Assembly: GCA_934463455.1 (NCBI GenBank)
Contig: CAKSJU010000014.1
Location: forward strand, 1-29,612
Reading direction: 5' to 3'
Length of the DNA stretch: 29,612 nucleotides
From: an uncultured Clostridia bacterium
GTDB taxonomy: Bacteria > Bacillota > Clostridia > UBA1381
Shown: piece by piece, positions 21,970 to 29,297 of the stretch
How positions within the stretch are numbered: the first letter of the stretch is position 1
Layout of the letters: every line of letters begins with the position of its first letter
Made by a program: the position numbers and the translations under genes
The notes under the pieces: generated by a model
Databases searched by the model: none
What the model saw: only the letters and a program-made list of their open reading frames with translations
Told to the model about the DNA's origin: nothing

Positions 21970-22543
21970 TGTTTCCGCCCTCCATTTCTTTTAATTCAGA
22001 TTTCACCGCTATAACAACAGGGTCGTTTTTTACGCGTCCTTTGCATAACCGTTCCGCGAACTCTTTTATTGCTTCGGATTTTACCTGTTGCAACTTTTGC
22101 AATAACCTGTTATATTCTTTTATTGAACAATCTATGCTTTTTTCCAGATAAGATATTCTTTCTCTAAGCTCCTCAATCTCTGCCCTTTGTTTGAAATATA
22201 GCTCATATATATAATCAAAGTCAGGGGACATACGCATGTTTCCCATTTCTTTTTCAAATACTTCATCAACAAATTTGCAGTAATATTTGCGGGTGTTCAT
22301 TATACCCGTTATGGCTTTTAGCTCCCCAATCTCTGCCTTTTGGCAACACACCGTATCATACAATCTTGTGAATTCTGCCTTAACCGCCCGATATTTGTTT
22401 CTGTGCTTATTACTTTCGTCTTTTGTACGCTTGATAAGGGATAAGACATCAGCACATACAGCCTGTTCAATTAATGATAACTTATCATTTTGATTTTTTA
22501 TTATTTCTTCGAAAGCCTTTATAATCTGTTCATCTGTCATCAT
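21962..22543 (-). CDS. Unknown coiled-coil phage protein
   Basis: This encodes 193 residues. The start MMTDEQIIKAFEEIIKNQND and repeated leucine/glutamate heptads (AEIEELRERISYLEKSI) predict long coiled coils. It resembles the modular DEQIIKA proteins common in early operons of Clostridia phages; no role is known. GGAGGAAGAAGC precedes the ATG. Frequent Cys (positions near 30 and 66-67) are not arranged as a zinc site. Confidence 0.75.
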   Translation of the reverse strand: MMTDEQIIKAFEEIIKNQNDKLSLIEQAVCADVLSLIKRTKDESNKHRNKYRAVKAEFTRLYDTVCCQKAEIGELKAITGIMNTRKYYCKFVDEVFEKEMGNMRMSPDFDYIYELYFKQRAEIEELRERISYLEKSIDCSIKEYNRLLQKLQQVKSEAIKEFAERLCKGRVKNDPVVIAVKSELKEMEGGNSV

Positions 22544-22781
22544 GCTTCTTCCTCCATTTCTTCATTTTCTTAAGTATAAAACTTGCGGGTTTGTAAAGCA
22601 ATCTCGGCAGGATAGCAATAAAACAAACCGTCGGTCCAATCGGGAATAACACCGCCGCAAAGAGCAGAAAACTAACATCCTCAAGACACAATTCCTGTTG
22701 TTTAACACTGTAATACCATAGCCCCCATAGCAGGGTTAATATCATTCCGATTATGTAACCTATCAACCAAATCATTATCAT
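22530..22781 (-). CDS. Small membrane protein
   Basis: This encodes 83 residues with two hydrophobic spans at about residues 3-24 and 36-60, and a strongly basic C terminus (KKMKKWRKKHDD). AAAGGA lies about 10 nt before the start; a second in-frame ATG two codons later is possible. It overlaps the next gene by 14 nt. Function unknown. Confidence 0.7.
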   Translation of the reverse strand: MIMIWLIGYIIGMILTLLWGLWYYSVKQQELCLEDVSFLLFAAVLFPIGPTVCFIAILPRLLYKPASFILKKMKKWRKKHDDR

Positions 22782-22796
22782 TTCGCATTCATCCTT

Positions 22797-22970
22797 TCAT
22801 CCCAGCTTAATATAAACACCGCTTCTGACACCTTTTGTTCCTGTGATGTACGCTACTTCGCTAAGGATAACTCCGCTGTCATCGCCGTAATTATCCTCCG
22901 GATAAAGTACTGTCACTTCTTCATCTTCGGGAAATTTTTCAAGTACTTTTTTTAATTCATTAACTGTCAT
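22797..22970 (-). CDS. Small acidic phage protein (57 residues)
   Basis: MTVNELKKVLEKFPEDEEV is followed by a beta-rich end (VILSEVAYITG). A helix, then an EDEEV strand, is a pattern seen in many short phage proteins of unknown role. GGAGGCAATGGCAA precedes the ATG at 22970. It overlaps the 3' end of the next gene upstream by 11 nt, which supports both being real. Confidence 0.7.
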   Translation of the reverse strand: MTVNELKKVLEKFPEDEEVTVLYPEDNYGDDSGVILSEVAYITGTKGVRSGVYIKLG

Positions 22971-23118
22971 TTGCCATTGCCTCCAATAAGTGGCTATTCA
23001 CTTCGTATTCAGCCATTTTTCTTAATCTACAACGTTCATCGTCAGACCCGACTTGTAAATACATCAATATTTGTAATTGTATTGCAATTTCGTTAAGCAT
23101 TCTTTCTGTCTCCGTCAT
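22960..23118 (-). CDS. Small helical protein (52 residues)
   Basis: MTETERMLNEIAIQLQILMY, then RCRLRKMAEYE and ending ANDS. It is a short all-helical protein of unknown role. The start overlaps the previous stop as ATGA and the end overlaps the next start, giving full translational coupling. No independent ribosome site is strong, so coupling probably drives it. Confidence 0.6.
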   Translation of the reverse strand: MTETERMLNEIAIQLQILMYLQVGSDDERCRLRKMAEYEVNSHLLEAMANDS

Positions 23119-23360
23119 TTTGTATCACTCCAATCTAAAGCTTGCCCGCAATTAAAGCAGTAATTATCGCCTTGCAGAACTGCAGCGTTTTCTCCGCACC
23201 TCGGGCAAGAATATATTCCCGCACTGACAGTAAGTTTTTTCGGTATCTGCCTGTTAACAGCTTCTAATGTATCAGCACAAACTTCTGAATACTTTTGTCT
23301 GTCTAATGTGTTATAAAACATATCAACCAGTGTTCTTCTCACATACTTATAATCTTTCAT
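23115..23360 (-). CDS. Zinc-ribbon protein
   Basis: This encodes 81 residues. The N-terminal helical part (YVRRTLVDMFYNTLDRQ) is followed by a C-terminal zinc ribbon, YSCPRCGENA and YCFNCGQAL, giving CxxC-CxxC. The role is unknown; similar proteins are frequent in Clostridia phage early operons. GGAG precedes the ATG, which overlaps the upstream stop. Confidence 0.78.
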   Translation of the reverse strand: MKDYKYVRRTLVDMFYNTLDRQKYSEVCADTLEAVNRQIPKKLTVSAGIYSCPRCGENAAVLQGDNYCFNCGQALDWSDTK

Positions 23361-23656
23361 TTAAATTCTCCATTCCAAATATTTTCAAATTCTCGTTTTG
23401 AATAATCAATTTTTATGCGTTTTTCTCGGCACATTTGATTTAATGCTCTTACGCACGGGCACCCGTATGAATTATCCTCACAATAATCACACATAATTCC
23501 GAAACCGCATTTGCCATATATGTCTGAAGATTCCGTCTGGTTTTTATCCGACCACTTTTGAAACGCACGTTCCCAATTCCGCTTTTGTTTGTCTACTGTA
23601 CTATGCTTGTGAACGTTTTCAACAGCATTTCCGAATATGTCTATTTGTGCGTTCAT
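23357..23656 (-). CDS. Cys-rich phage protein
   Basis: This encodes 99 residues. The start MNAQIDIFGNAVE is followed by a basic WERAFQKW helix and a Cys cluster (CGFGIMCDYCEDNSYGCPC) with four or more cysteines likely to bind zinc or a cluster. Unknown function. GGAGGTGGAG precedes the ATG, which overlaps the YopX stop codon. Confidence 0.72.
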   Translation of the reverse strand: MNAQIDIFGNAVENVHKHSTVDKQKRNWERAFQKWSDKNQTESSDIYGKCGFGIMCDYCEDNSYGCPCVRALNQMCREKRIKIDYSKREFENIWNGEFK

Positions 23657-24024
23657 CTCTCCACCTCCAACAATTCGGGATTGTCGTAAATATTGCCGAT
23701 TACTTCTGCTCCTTCAGTAGTAACAACATAGTGAATTGGGGATAAATTGTTGTTGCTGCGTTCTGCCATAAAGCCGATATATTCTGTATTAGCATAGCGC
23801 TGGATATTAAACTTTGTATATACAACTTTGTAATAAATATCAGTTCCAACAGGGCAACTCCAACCCTTTCCTGTTCTTATGTGTAATATATCGCCCTTAA
23901 ATATCAGCTTGCCGTTCTTATCTTCCAATCCTGTGTAACGTACAACTGTTTCAGGGATAACTTCGTGTAAATTTCCTCGTAAATCTATAATTAAATGTCT
24001 ATCAAAGTCGAGTTCTGAAATCAT
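23653..24024 (-). CDS. YopX-family protein (5' end interrupted by TGA)
   Basis: This frame runs 123 residues from an internal Met at 24024. RYTGLEDKNGKLIFKGDIL, a middle YYKVVYTK and EVIGNIYDNPELLE are the YopX hallmarks. The true 5' end lies upstream in the same frame: the ATG at 24126 (after GGAG) reads MNERYLF, then TGA at 24105-24103, then GKRKDNGEWVEGYYVFQ. That TGA stands where the family has Arg (FRGKR). The gene is thus broken by one nonsense codon, and internal initiation at 24024 lacks a good site. YopX function is unknown. Confidence 0.8.
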   Translation of the reverse strand: MISELDFDRHLIIDLRGNLHEVIPETVVRYTGLEDKNGKLIFKGDILHIRTGKGWSCPVGTDIYYKVVYTKFNIQRYANTEYIGFMAERSNNNLSPIHYVVTTEGAEVIGNIYDNPELLEVER

Positions 24025-24102
24025 CTGACCAAATACGCCTGAGCATTTTCGTTGAAATACATAATAGCCCTCAACCCACTCGCCGTTATCTTTTCGCTTT
24101 CC

Positions 24103-24126
24103 TCAAAATAAATATCTCTCATTCAT
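24103..24126 (-). other. Nonsense codon in the yopX-like 5' end
   Basis: The ATG (24126-24124) overlaps the radical SAM stop as ATGA and has GGAG 10 nt upstream. Seven codons later TGA (24105-24103) replaces the conserved Arg. A single C-to-T change from CGA would explain it. The downstream frame is intact to 23653. Confidence 0.75.
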
Positions 24127-25106
24127 TTTCGTCTATCTCCAAAATATAATTCATTTATCGTTTTACCGTCCTTTCTCGGTATGTACTGCATAAAATCAGG
24201 CTGACTGCGGTATATAATTCTGTTGTTGCACCAACGCTGTAAATCCTTTGTTATTTGCGGTGCGGTCGGCTTCCTGTAAATGCGAATATCGGGGTCAAGT
24301 CCTATGCTTTGTATTAATTTAACTCGGTGAAAATCCTCCTCAAATGTCGTATTGTAGTTTGTCAAAACATATACATAACATTTTCTTTGCACCGCACTTA
24401 ACCCTAAAACATCAACAAAGGTTTGCAATCCTTTGACTATCATTTTTTCATTTTTCATGAAATCGAACGCAAAATGCCACATCTTCGTTTTGATTTGTTT
24501 CAGCATTTCTGCAATTTCTTCTGTTATAAATCTTGCGTCCAACCCCTGACTAAAGTCTACTTTAGCACCACTATCAATCAGTTGTTGCAAAAGTTTTTTT
24601 CTGTCTTTGCAGGCAAGTATATTCGGGTCAAGCAGGATTATTTCTTTTTGCCCGTTCCACCACTCTGACAAATCAGCAACTTTTTTACTGCACTGTCCTT
24701 CTTTTTTGCTTACTATACAAAAATCGCAATCATTACAACACCCTCGTGTCAAAAATCCATATGCCTTATTTTTTGTCAACTCGGGATAAAGGGAATAATC
24801 CGGATATATATGCTCTATCTCTTCAGGCAGTGGTTTATCTTTTTCTTTGTGGTAAACCTCTTTCCCATTTTCGATTGTAATAGCATAGCCTGTACCGCCA
24901 TATACAACCTCATCAGCGTTTATTGCATATAAATAATCATCTGTATATTCTTCGCCAAACACTTTTGACACATAGACTTTATCGTAATGTAAGAATGGTT
25001 CTAAAAACTCGACATCATCGCCTTTTTGCTTGTGATATGCCGATATCTTCATCAAAGGCAAGTTAGGGAAATTGTGGCTATCTACATCAAGCAAACCGAT
25101 TTTCAT
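24123..25106 (-). CDS. Phage-encoded radical SAM protein
   Basis: This encodes 327 residues. The iron-sulfur motif C-x3-C-x2-C is at Cys123, Cys127 and Cys130 (LTRGCCNDCDFCIV). The N-terminal region (MKIGLLDVDSHNFPNLPLMK) has the look of a B12-binding-like Rossmann domain. The rest follows the radical SAM barrel (EIILLDPNILACKD, VDFSQGLDARFI, KCYVYVLTNYNTTFEED). Substrate unknown; phage members could modify DNA, RNA or a metabolite. The ATG at 25106 follows GGAGGTG. It sits among Cys-rich small genes, and its end overlaps the broken yopX start. Confidence 0.88.
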   Translation of the reverse strand: MKIGLLDVDSHNFPNLPLMKISAYHKQKGDDVEFLEPFLHYDKVYVSKVFGEEYTDDYLYAINADEVVYGGTGYAITIENGKEVYHKEKDKPLPEEIEHIYPDYSLYPELTKNKAYGFLTRGCCNDCDFCIVSKKEGQCSKKVADLSEWWNGQKEIILLDPNILACKDRKKLLQQLIDSGAKVDFSQGLDARFITEEIAEMLKQIKTKMWHFAFDFMKNEKMIVKGLQTFVDVLGLSAVQRKCYVYVLTNYNTTFEEDFHRVKLIQSIGLDPDIRIYRKPTAPQITKDLQRWCNNRIIYRSQPDFMQYIPRKDGKTINELYFGDRRK

Positions 25107-25110
25107 TCGT

Positions 25111-25449
25111 CTACACCTCCGCAAGCCAATAATCTTTACAACAGTCGCTACAACGTTTTTCTGTCTGACACGAAAAATCTTTGTTTACACACTGTGGGCA
25201 AATACTTAATGCTCCGTCAACGTCTATCTTTGCATTCGGAAATATCTTCAGAAACTCGCTCTGTCTTGTCTTTATCGGGTGTTCTTTGCACCATTTGAGT
25301 ATTATTTCGTTGGCTTTGTTAGGGCATGTTGCCACAAAATCTCGACATACCATATCAGCCCCGTTGTTTGCCACGCCCAACAGACAATTCATACAAGCTC
25401 CTATTTTCTTGCACATCCTCGCATAATCATATATTGTAGCTCTTTTCAT
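25111..25449 (-). CDS. Cys-rich phage protein next to the radical SAM gene
   Basis: This encodes 112 residues with 13 cysteines in groups: MCKKIGACMNCLLG, then CRDFVATCPNKANEIIL, and ICPQCVNKDFSCQTEKRCSD. It probably binds several zinc ions or a cluster. Its 3' end stops 4 nt before the radical SAM start codon, so the pair may be co-translated and may work together. The family is common in Clostridia phages; role unknown. AAAGGAAG precedes the start. Confidence 0.75.
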   Translation of the reverse strand: MKRATIYDYARMCKKIGACMNCLLGVANNGADMVCRDFVATCPNKANEIILKWCKEHPIKTRQSEFLKIFPNAKIDVDGALSICPQCVNKDFSCQTEKRCSDCCKDYWLAEV

Positions 25450-25476
25450 CTCATTTTACTTCCTTTCATAATTTAT

Positions 25477-25821
25477 TTATTTTCTCGGTTTATTAATAAC
25501 TTTTCTTGTATCTCCCTCATCTCGCCAAACATTGTCCACATCACCGGTTGCAATGTCAATTTTTATTCCCTTGTCATATTCAAGTTCATTAATCATAATT
25601 TCGAGCAAATGTTCATCATTTTTTACCTTTTCCGTCAACCGATACAACTCCGTTATAAAGCGTTCTATCCTCAGATTGCCGAATTTGTGCTTGTAAGCTA
25701 AGATATAGCACGGCAGGACTTGCAATATATTAATCGCCGCGTCCGTTCCTGCTTGCTTGATTTTGTTCTTCTCACGTTCTAAACTGCGCTGCATTTTTAG
25801 TTTTCGCTCATGGTTTGTCAA
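25477..25821 (-). CDS. Unknown phage protein
   Basis: This encodes 114 residues from a TTG with GGGAG 9 nt upstream; the stop of the upstream gene overlaps this leader. The N terminus is basic and helical (ERKLKMQRSLEREKNKI), then a helical core (NILQVLPCYILAYKHKFG) and an acidic end. Possibly DNA-binding by charge, but I cannot name the family. Confidence 0.7.
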   Translation of the reverse strand: MTNHERKLKMQRSLEREKNKIKQAGTDAAINILQVLPCYILAYKHKFGNLRIERFITELYRLTEKVKNDEHLLEIMINELEYDKGIKIDIATGDVDNVWRDEGDTRKVINKPRK

Positions 25822-26031
25822 TCAAATCATCTCCCTTGCATTATCTTCGTTAATTACCGGGAAAGCTTCAAGCAAACAATTTTCGCATAAATGCTCTCCG
25901 TCTACATCGTATACCTCTCGGCATTCGTCCCCGCATTCATCGCAAATAATATGAATTACGTCTCTGTACGGACAGTTTTTGCCCATACACGGAAGCCCGC
26001 AATCCACGCATTCGTCATCAATTTTTATCAT
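25822..26031 (-). CDS. Small zinc-finger protein
   Basis: This encodes 69 residues with two zinc-binding groups: ECVDCGLPCMGKNCPYRD, and CDECGDECREVYDVDG followed by CENC. A close pattern occurs in many Clostridia phage early operons; role unknown. The start overlaps the RusA stop as ATGA. Confidence 0.78.
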   Translation of the reverse strand: MIKIDDECVDCGLPCMGKNCPYRDVIHIICDECGDECREVYDVDGEHLCENCLLEAFPVINEDNAREMI

Positions 26032-26381
26032 TCGTACTCCTCCGCTTCTATTTCCGTTCTCGGATTATTTTTATCCACACCGCCTTTTTTAACAAGCAAA
26101 TCAATCACATCAAAGCTATCATCCGCAATTATACCCTCTTTTGTCAGCGCATCAAGTATAAACTTTCCGCTGTAATTATCGGGGTCACGTCTCCTTTTGT
26201 CCTTGAAAAAGTATGTAATCGTTATCCTTGCTCTTTCATACGGTCGTTCGGGACGTTCCTTTATAGCCGCTTTAACTTTCCAATGCCATTCCTCTTTCTT
26301 TCTCCGATATGCCTGAAAGCTATGACTATTCCCCATGTATTGGTTATTGCTCGGCGGTATGTCGTTTACCGTTATTTTCAT
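26028..26381 (-). CDS. rusA: RusA-family Holliday junction resolvase
   Basis: This encodes 117 residues. RRRDPDNYSGKFILDAL carries the acidic active site (Asp66, Asp68, with Asp87/88 in IIADD), and the beginning IPPSNNQYMG with QAYRRKKEEW is typical of RusA. It cuts branched DNA, needed to resolve recombination and replication intermediates before packaging. Length matches the family (about 120). The start overlaps the replication gene stop as ATGA. Confidence 0.93.
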   Translation of the reverse strand: MKITVNDIPPSNNQYMGNSHSFQAYRRKKEEWHWKVKAAIKERPERPYERARITITYFFKDKRRRDPDNYSGKFILDALTKEGIIADDSFDVIDLLVKKGGVDKNNPRTEIEAEEYE

Positions 26382-27052
26382 CGCCTGGTAAGCTCCTCAA
26401 GGTCTTTGTGACTGTAATTGTCGTTGTATACGTCATAGCTGCTTTTTTCCGCTTTCTCCGGAAAGAAACCTTTCCAGTTGTTAGCCATTGCTGTATCAAG
26501 CGCACCTATGACGGAAGCCTCACCGTGTTCATTAACCATATTTTGAATTTTGGTGAACAATGCCTTTTGCCCGGTGTCCTTGTATTTTTCCCTCCGCTCG
26601 GTTTTGTATTTAAGCCATTCGGAAACTTTTTCTTTCAGTTTTCCGTCAAAGGGGATTATAGGGGATATATTATTGTCTTTGTCTTTGTCTATATATGTTC
26701 CCTGTATTGGTTTCATATTGGTATCGTTATTGGTATCATTATTAGTATCGTTATTGGTATCATATAAAGGAATTATATTGATACCAATTTTATTTATTGT
26801 ATATATCGGCGCTTGCCCCTTTTTGCCTTTTTGATATTGTATCAAACCTTTATTTACAAGTCCTTGCCTTGCTCTGGTGAGGGTATTTTTATCGAATCTT
26901 CCGAGCGTTGAATTTGGTATAGATAATCGTGTTTTCCAATTAGTGATGTTTGCAATATTCAATATAGAAAAATACAAGTCCACCTCTGCATGAGAAATTT
27001 CGTTAGAGCTTGTCCATCTCCAAAACGCATTAAGTATTTCGATATATGTCAT
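26378..27052 (-). CDS. Replication initiator with winged-helix N terminus and DnaD-like C terminus
   Basis: This encodes 224 residues. About residues 20-95 form a winged helix (AEVDLYFSILNIANIT, LTRARQGLVNKGLIQYQKG) that should bind origin DNA. A linker with four DTNN repeats follows, encoded by 12-bp DNA iterons. Residues about 145-200 (LKEKVSEWLKYKTERREKY, the KIQNMVNEHGEASVIGALD region) resemble the C-terminal domain of DnaD-like phage initiators that load the host helicase. The ATG at 27052 follows GTAGGAGGAG. It lies between ssb and rusA. Confidence 0.85.
   Translation of the reverse strand: MTYIEILNAFWRWTSSNEISHAEVDLYFSILNIANITNWKTRLSIPNSTLGRFDKNTLTRARQGLVNKGLIQYQKGKKGQAPIYTINKIGINIIPLYDTNNDTNNDTNNDTNMKPIQGTYIDKDKDNNISPIIPFDGKLKEKVSEWLKYKTERREKYKDTGQKALFTKIQNMVNEHGEASVIGALDTAMANNWKGFFPEKAEKSSYDVYNDNYSHKDLEELTRR
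26705..26788. other. Putative phage replication origin: 12-bp iterons inside the initiator gene
   Basis: Four tandem 12-bp units with the pattern ATT(G/A)GTATC(G/A)T(T/A) lie at 26717-26728, 26729-26740, 26741-26752 and 26753-26764. A degenerate copy, ATTGGTTTCAT, is at 26706-26716. An inverted copy, ATTGATACCAAT, is at 26777-26788, 12 bp beyond the last direct copy. The surroundings are very AT-rich. Iterons within the initiator gene are the arrangement of lambda O and of several Gram-positive phages. The alternative is a low-complexity protein linker only. Confidence 0.65.
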
Positions 27053-27063
27053 TCTTACTCCTC

Positions 27064-27435
27064 CTACCACGGCAAATCCGTTTCGTCGTCGTTTTCAGCC
27101 TTTGAAACCCCACTGTTTTCTGCTTTTTTCCCGGTAAAATATACCTCATCAGCTACAACTTCGGTTGCATACTGCCTTTTTCCGTCTTGCCCGTCCCAGC
27201 TTCTGGTCTGAATGCTTCCGACAACCGCAATCATATTACCTTTTTTGAAGTATTTACAGATAAATTCCGCCGTCTGTCTCCATGCGATGCAGTTAATAAA
27301 ATCAGCTTGCCGCTGTCCCTCTTTGGCAAATCTTCGGTTTACGGCTATTGCAAATTTTGCAACAGCTGCACCCTGCGGAGTTTGTACAAGTTCCGCGTCT
27401 TTAGTAAGTCTGCCCATTAAAATTACCTTGTTCAT
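27064..27435 (-). CDS. ssb: Single-stranded DNA-binding protein
   Basis: This encodes 123 residues. MNKVILMGRLTKDAELVQTP and FAIAVNRRFAKEGQRQADFI, then KYFKKGNMIAVVGSIQTRSW are the OB-fold core. The end DDETDLPW is the acidic tip that recruits partner proteins. AAAGGATG precedes the ATG. It coats ssDNA during phage replication and works with ERF. Confidence 0.97.
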   Translation of the reverse strand: MNKVILMGRLTKDAELVQTPQGAAVAKFAIAVNRRFAKEGQRQADFINCIAWRQTAEFICKYFKKGNMIAVVGSIQTRSWDGQDGKRQYATEVVADEVYFTGKKAENSGVSKAENDDETDLPW

Positions 27436-27448
27436 ATTATCATCCTTT

Positions 27449-28090
27449 CTAAAGTCTTAATTGTTTTACCAAACATTTATCAAGCTTTATTCCGTATACA
27501 TGATACTTTTCAAAAAAATCTCTTTCGGAATTATGCGCTTGCATGTGGTGCTTTCTGCAAAGTGCTATTGCACTTCTTCCTATATTGTTTATATCGTTTC
27601 TGTTAAAGCCCATGCCTACCCTTGAGCCGGTGCAATGATGAATTTCCGCCTTTTCATTGCATATGCAGCACTTACGGTGATACAGGCATGTATACAGATA
27701 TGCGCTTATATCATCTGCTCTGTTTAGCATTGTATCGCGCGTAGGTATGCCCCATGTAAAACAGAAATTTATTAAATAGTTTATGAAATCGCTTGCAAGC
27801 GACACCGAGCAGCTTGACAGGCTGAAATATTCGCCTCCGAATGCTTCCAGAAATTCATGCTTCATCAGCTCTTTCATATATTCGGGCGGGTCGCCCGAAT
27901 ATTCGGCAATATCTCCTATTATGGCATATGCTTTTTTCTGCTGTTCGCGGTTTATTGCCCTGCCGTCATCGAATATTACTCTTGCTTTTGTGATTTCCTG
28001 CTTTTTAAAATTATCAGTGCTCTCAATCGGTGCAAAGATTGTAATATGGTTTACGCCTACTTTTTGAACATATCCGACAATTTCATTCAT
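27449..28090 (-). CDS. Putative HNH-type nuclease (HNHc_6)
   Basis: This encodes 213 residues. The C-terminal zinc/HNH part has CCICNEKAEIHHCTGSRVG, IALCRKHHMQAHN and an EKYHVYGIKL end. The N-terminal part (VGYVQKVGVNHITIFAPIES) is the typical beta domain of this phage family, found beside ERF/RecT and SSB. It probably processes recombination intermediates. The ATG at 28090 overlaps the ERF stop by 8 nt, with a weak GGTGA upstream, so coupling is likely. Confidence 0.87.
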   Translation of the reverse strand: MNEIVGYVQKVGVNHITIFAPIESTDNFKKQEITKARVIFDDGRAINREQQKKAYAIIGDIAEYSGDPPEYMKELMKHEFLEAFGGEYFSLSSCSVSLASDFINYLINFCFTWGIPTRDTMLNRADDISAYLYTCLYHRKCCICNEKAEIHHCTGSRVGMGFNRNDINNIGRSAIALCRKHHMQAHNSERDFFEKYHVYGIKLDKCLVKQLRL

Positions 28091-28748
28091 TATTGTCACC
28101 GCCGACAAAACCATTGAGAAAATCTATTGCAATTTTACATTCTGTTTCTGTATATTCTTTAAAGCTTTTTTCGCGTGATAACACTTCCAATTTTTCCAAT
28201 ATTTCTTTTTTTGTCATTATCTTACTTTTAACAAGATTATTCATTATTTTTCTTAATTCTGTTTGATATGGTGGAATATCGTCAACATTTGTATTATTGT
28301 TGGTTTTTGAACTGTCGTCATTCCTTGCGGCACTCGGAGTTTTTTCGACCGTTTTATTCTCTTTACTGTCTTGTGGCGCGCCGGAATCGAACATATCATT
28401 TTCCACAATGTCAAACATTGCCATATATAAATACCGCCGTTGATAGGTTTCTGCACCGCCCAAAGCCTGTACTTCATTACAACCTTTCATTTGAAGTTCT
28501 TTCATAGGTGACATTACTTCAATATGTTCCTCGGGTTTCTCGCTGTTTACTGCCGTTAAAATCGCATTATCAGCCGTAAAAGAAACATATGTCATCAGCT
28601 TGTATTCCGCGCATTTTTCTACAATTGCGGGGAGAAAATCAGCTAATTCATAATACATATAGCTTGAATATTTATTTTTTCCACTTTTTTTTAATCCCAT
28701 TTTATTCAAATCAGACTTAACCGCTTGTATTTTTTCGAAGATATTCAT
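28083..28748 (-). CDS. ERF-family ssDNA annealing protein
   Basis: This encodes 221 residues. MNIFEKIQAVKSDLNKMG, KYSSYMYYELADFLPAI, and the middle ALGGAETYQRRYLYMAMFDI are diagnostic of ERF recombinases. A disordered Asn/Thr/Ser linker follows at about residues 128-158, and then a C-terminal helical domain. It anneals single strands and helps circularise or recombine phage DNA. TAGGAGG precedes the ATG. Confidence 0.94.
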   Translation of the reverse strand: MNIFEKIQAVKSDLNKMGLKKSGKNKYSSYMYYELADFLPAIVEKCAEYKLMTYVSFTADNAILTAVNSEKPEEHIEVMSPMKELQMKGCNEVQALGGAETYQRRYLYMAMFDIVENDMFDSGAPQDSKENKTVEKTPSAARNDDSSKTNNNTNVDDIPPYQTELRKIMNNLVKSKIMTKKEILEKLEVLSREKSFKEYTETECKIAIDFLNGFVGGDNNE

Positions 28749-28759
28749 GTTTGTTCCTC

Positions 28760-29245
28760 CTATTTAATTTGAATGTTTGATTTAATTACAATCTCGGCTC
28801 CCGGTATCTCCGCACCGTTTTTAATGGCTTGTTTTACAGCCGCTTTATTTATTTCTGCTGTAAATTTCAATAGTTCTTTATGATTGTGTTTCTGCGCATA
28901 ATCTATGAAAACGCTCTCATTATCAAAATTTACAGCTTCGGATTTTCTGAAACTTATATCTGTACGTTCTGTATTTATTGATTGTCCATCAAGGACATTA
29001 CTAAGATACTTTTTGATACTTTCCGCTTTATTTTTTGCGTTCTTTTCACGTGCTGCAAATGCGTCTTTTTCTTTTTTATATGCTTCCGCATCAGATACTA
29101 AATTTTTGCACCATAAGGCAAGATTTTCAATTTTTGAATTTTTCTCAAGCTGAAGCTTTGAAAGTCTTTCAAAATCAATAATTTCTCCTGTTTCTGTATC
29201 AACACAATTTAATATTTCTTGTTCTATTTCATATAAATTTGCCAT
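28760..29245 (-). CDS. Siphovirus Gp157-family protein
   Basis: This encodes 161 residues. NLYEIEQEILNCVDTETGEI, the coiled-coil AREKNAKNKAESIKKYL and the C-terminal KAAVKQAIKNGAEIPGAEIV are the Gp157 pattern. The family was linked to phage resistance in Streptococcus but is mostly found in recombination operons; its action is unknown. GAGGAGTAG precedes the ATG. Small RNA D is encoded against its leader. Confidence 0.93.
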   Translation of the reverse strand: MANLYEIEQEILNCVDTETGEIIDFERLSKLQLEKNSKIENLALWCKNLVSDAEAYKKEKDAFAAREKNAKNKAESIKKYLSNVLDGQSINTERTDISFRKSEAVNFDNESVFIDYAQKHNHKELLKFTAEINKAAVKQAIKNGAEIPGAEIVIKSNIQIK

Positions 29246-29262
29246 TATTTTCTACTCCTCTC

Positions 29263-29291
29263 TTGACAACCTCACGGAAATGTGCTATACT
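29263..29291 (+). promoter_or_regulatory. Promoter of plus-strand small RNA D, nested in an inverted repeat
   Basis: TTGACA (29263-29268), 17 nt, TATACT (29286-29291). CCTCACGGAAAT (29270-29281) in the spacer is the reverse complement, with one mismatch, of ATTTCTGTGAGG (29306-29317). Inside lies TGACA-A-TGTCA (29291-29301). The promoter is thus in the middle of a nested palindrome, a possible operator. Confidence 0.78.
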
Positions 29292-29297
29292 GACAAT

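Noticed and set aside
3536..24105. Stop-codon reassignment to explain both the in-frame TAA and TGA
   Set aside because: TAA, TAG and TGA all act as normal ends throughout, including many ATGA overlaps, and the large genes contain no other in-frame stops.
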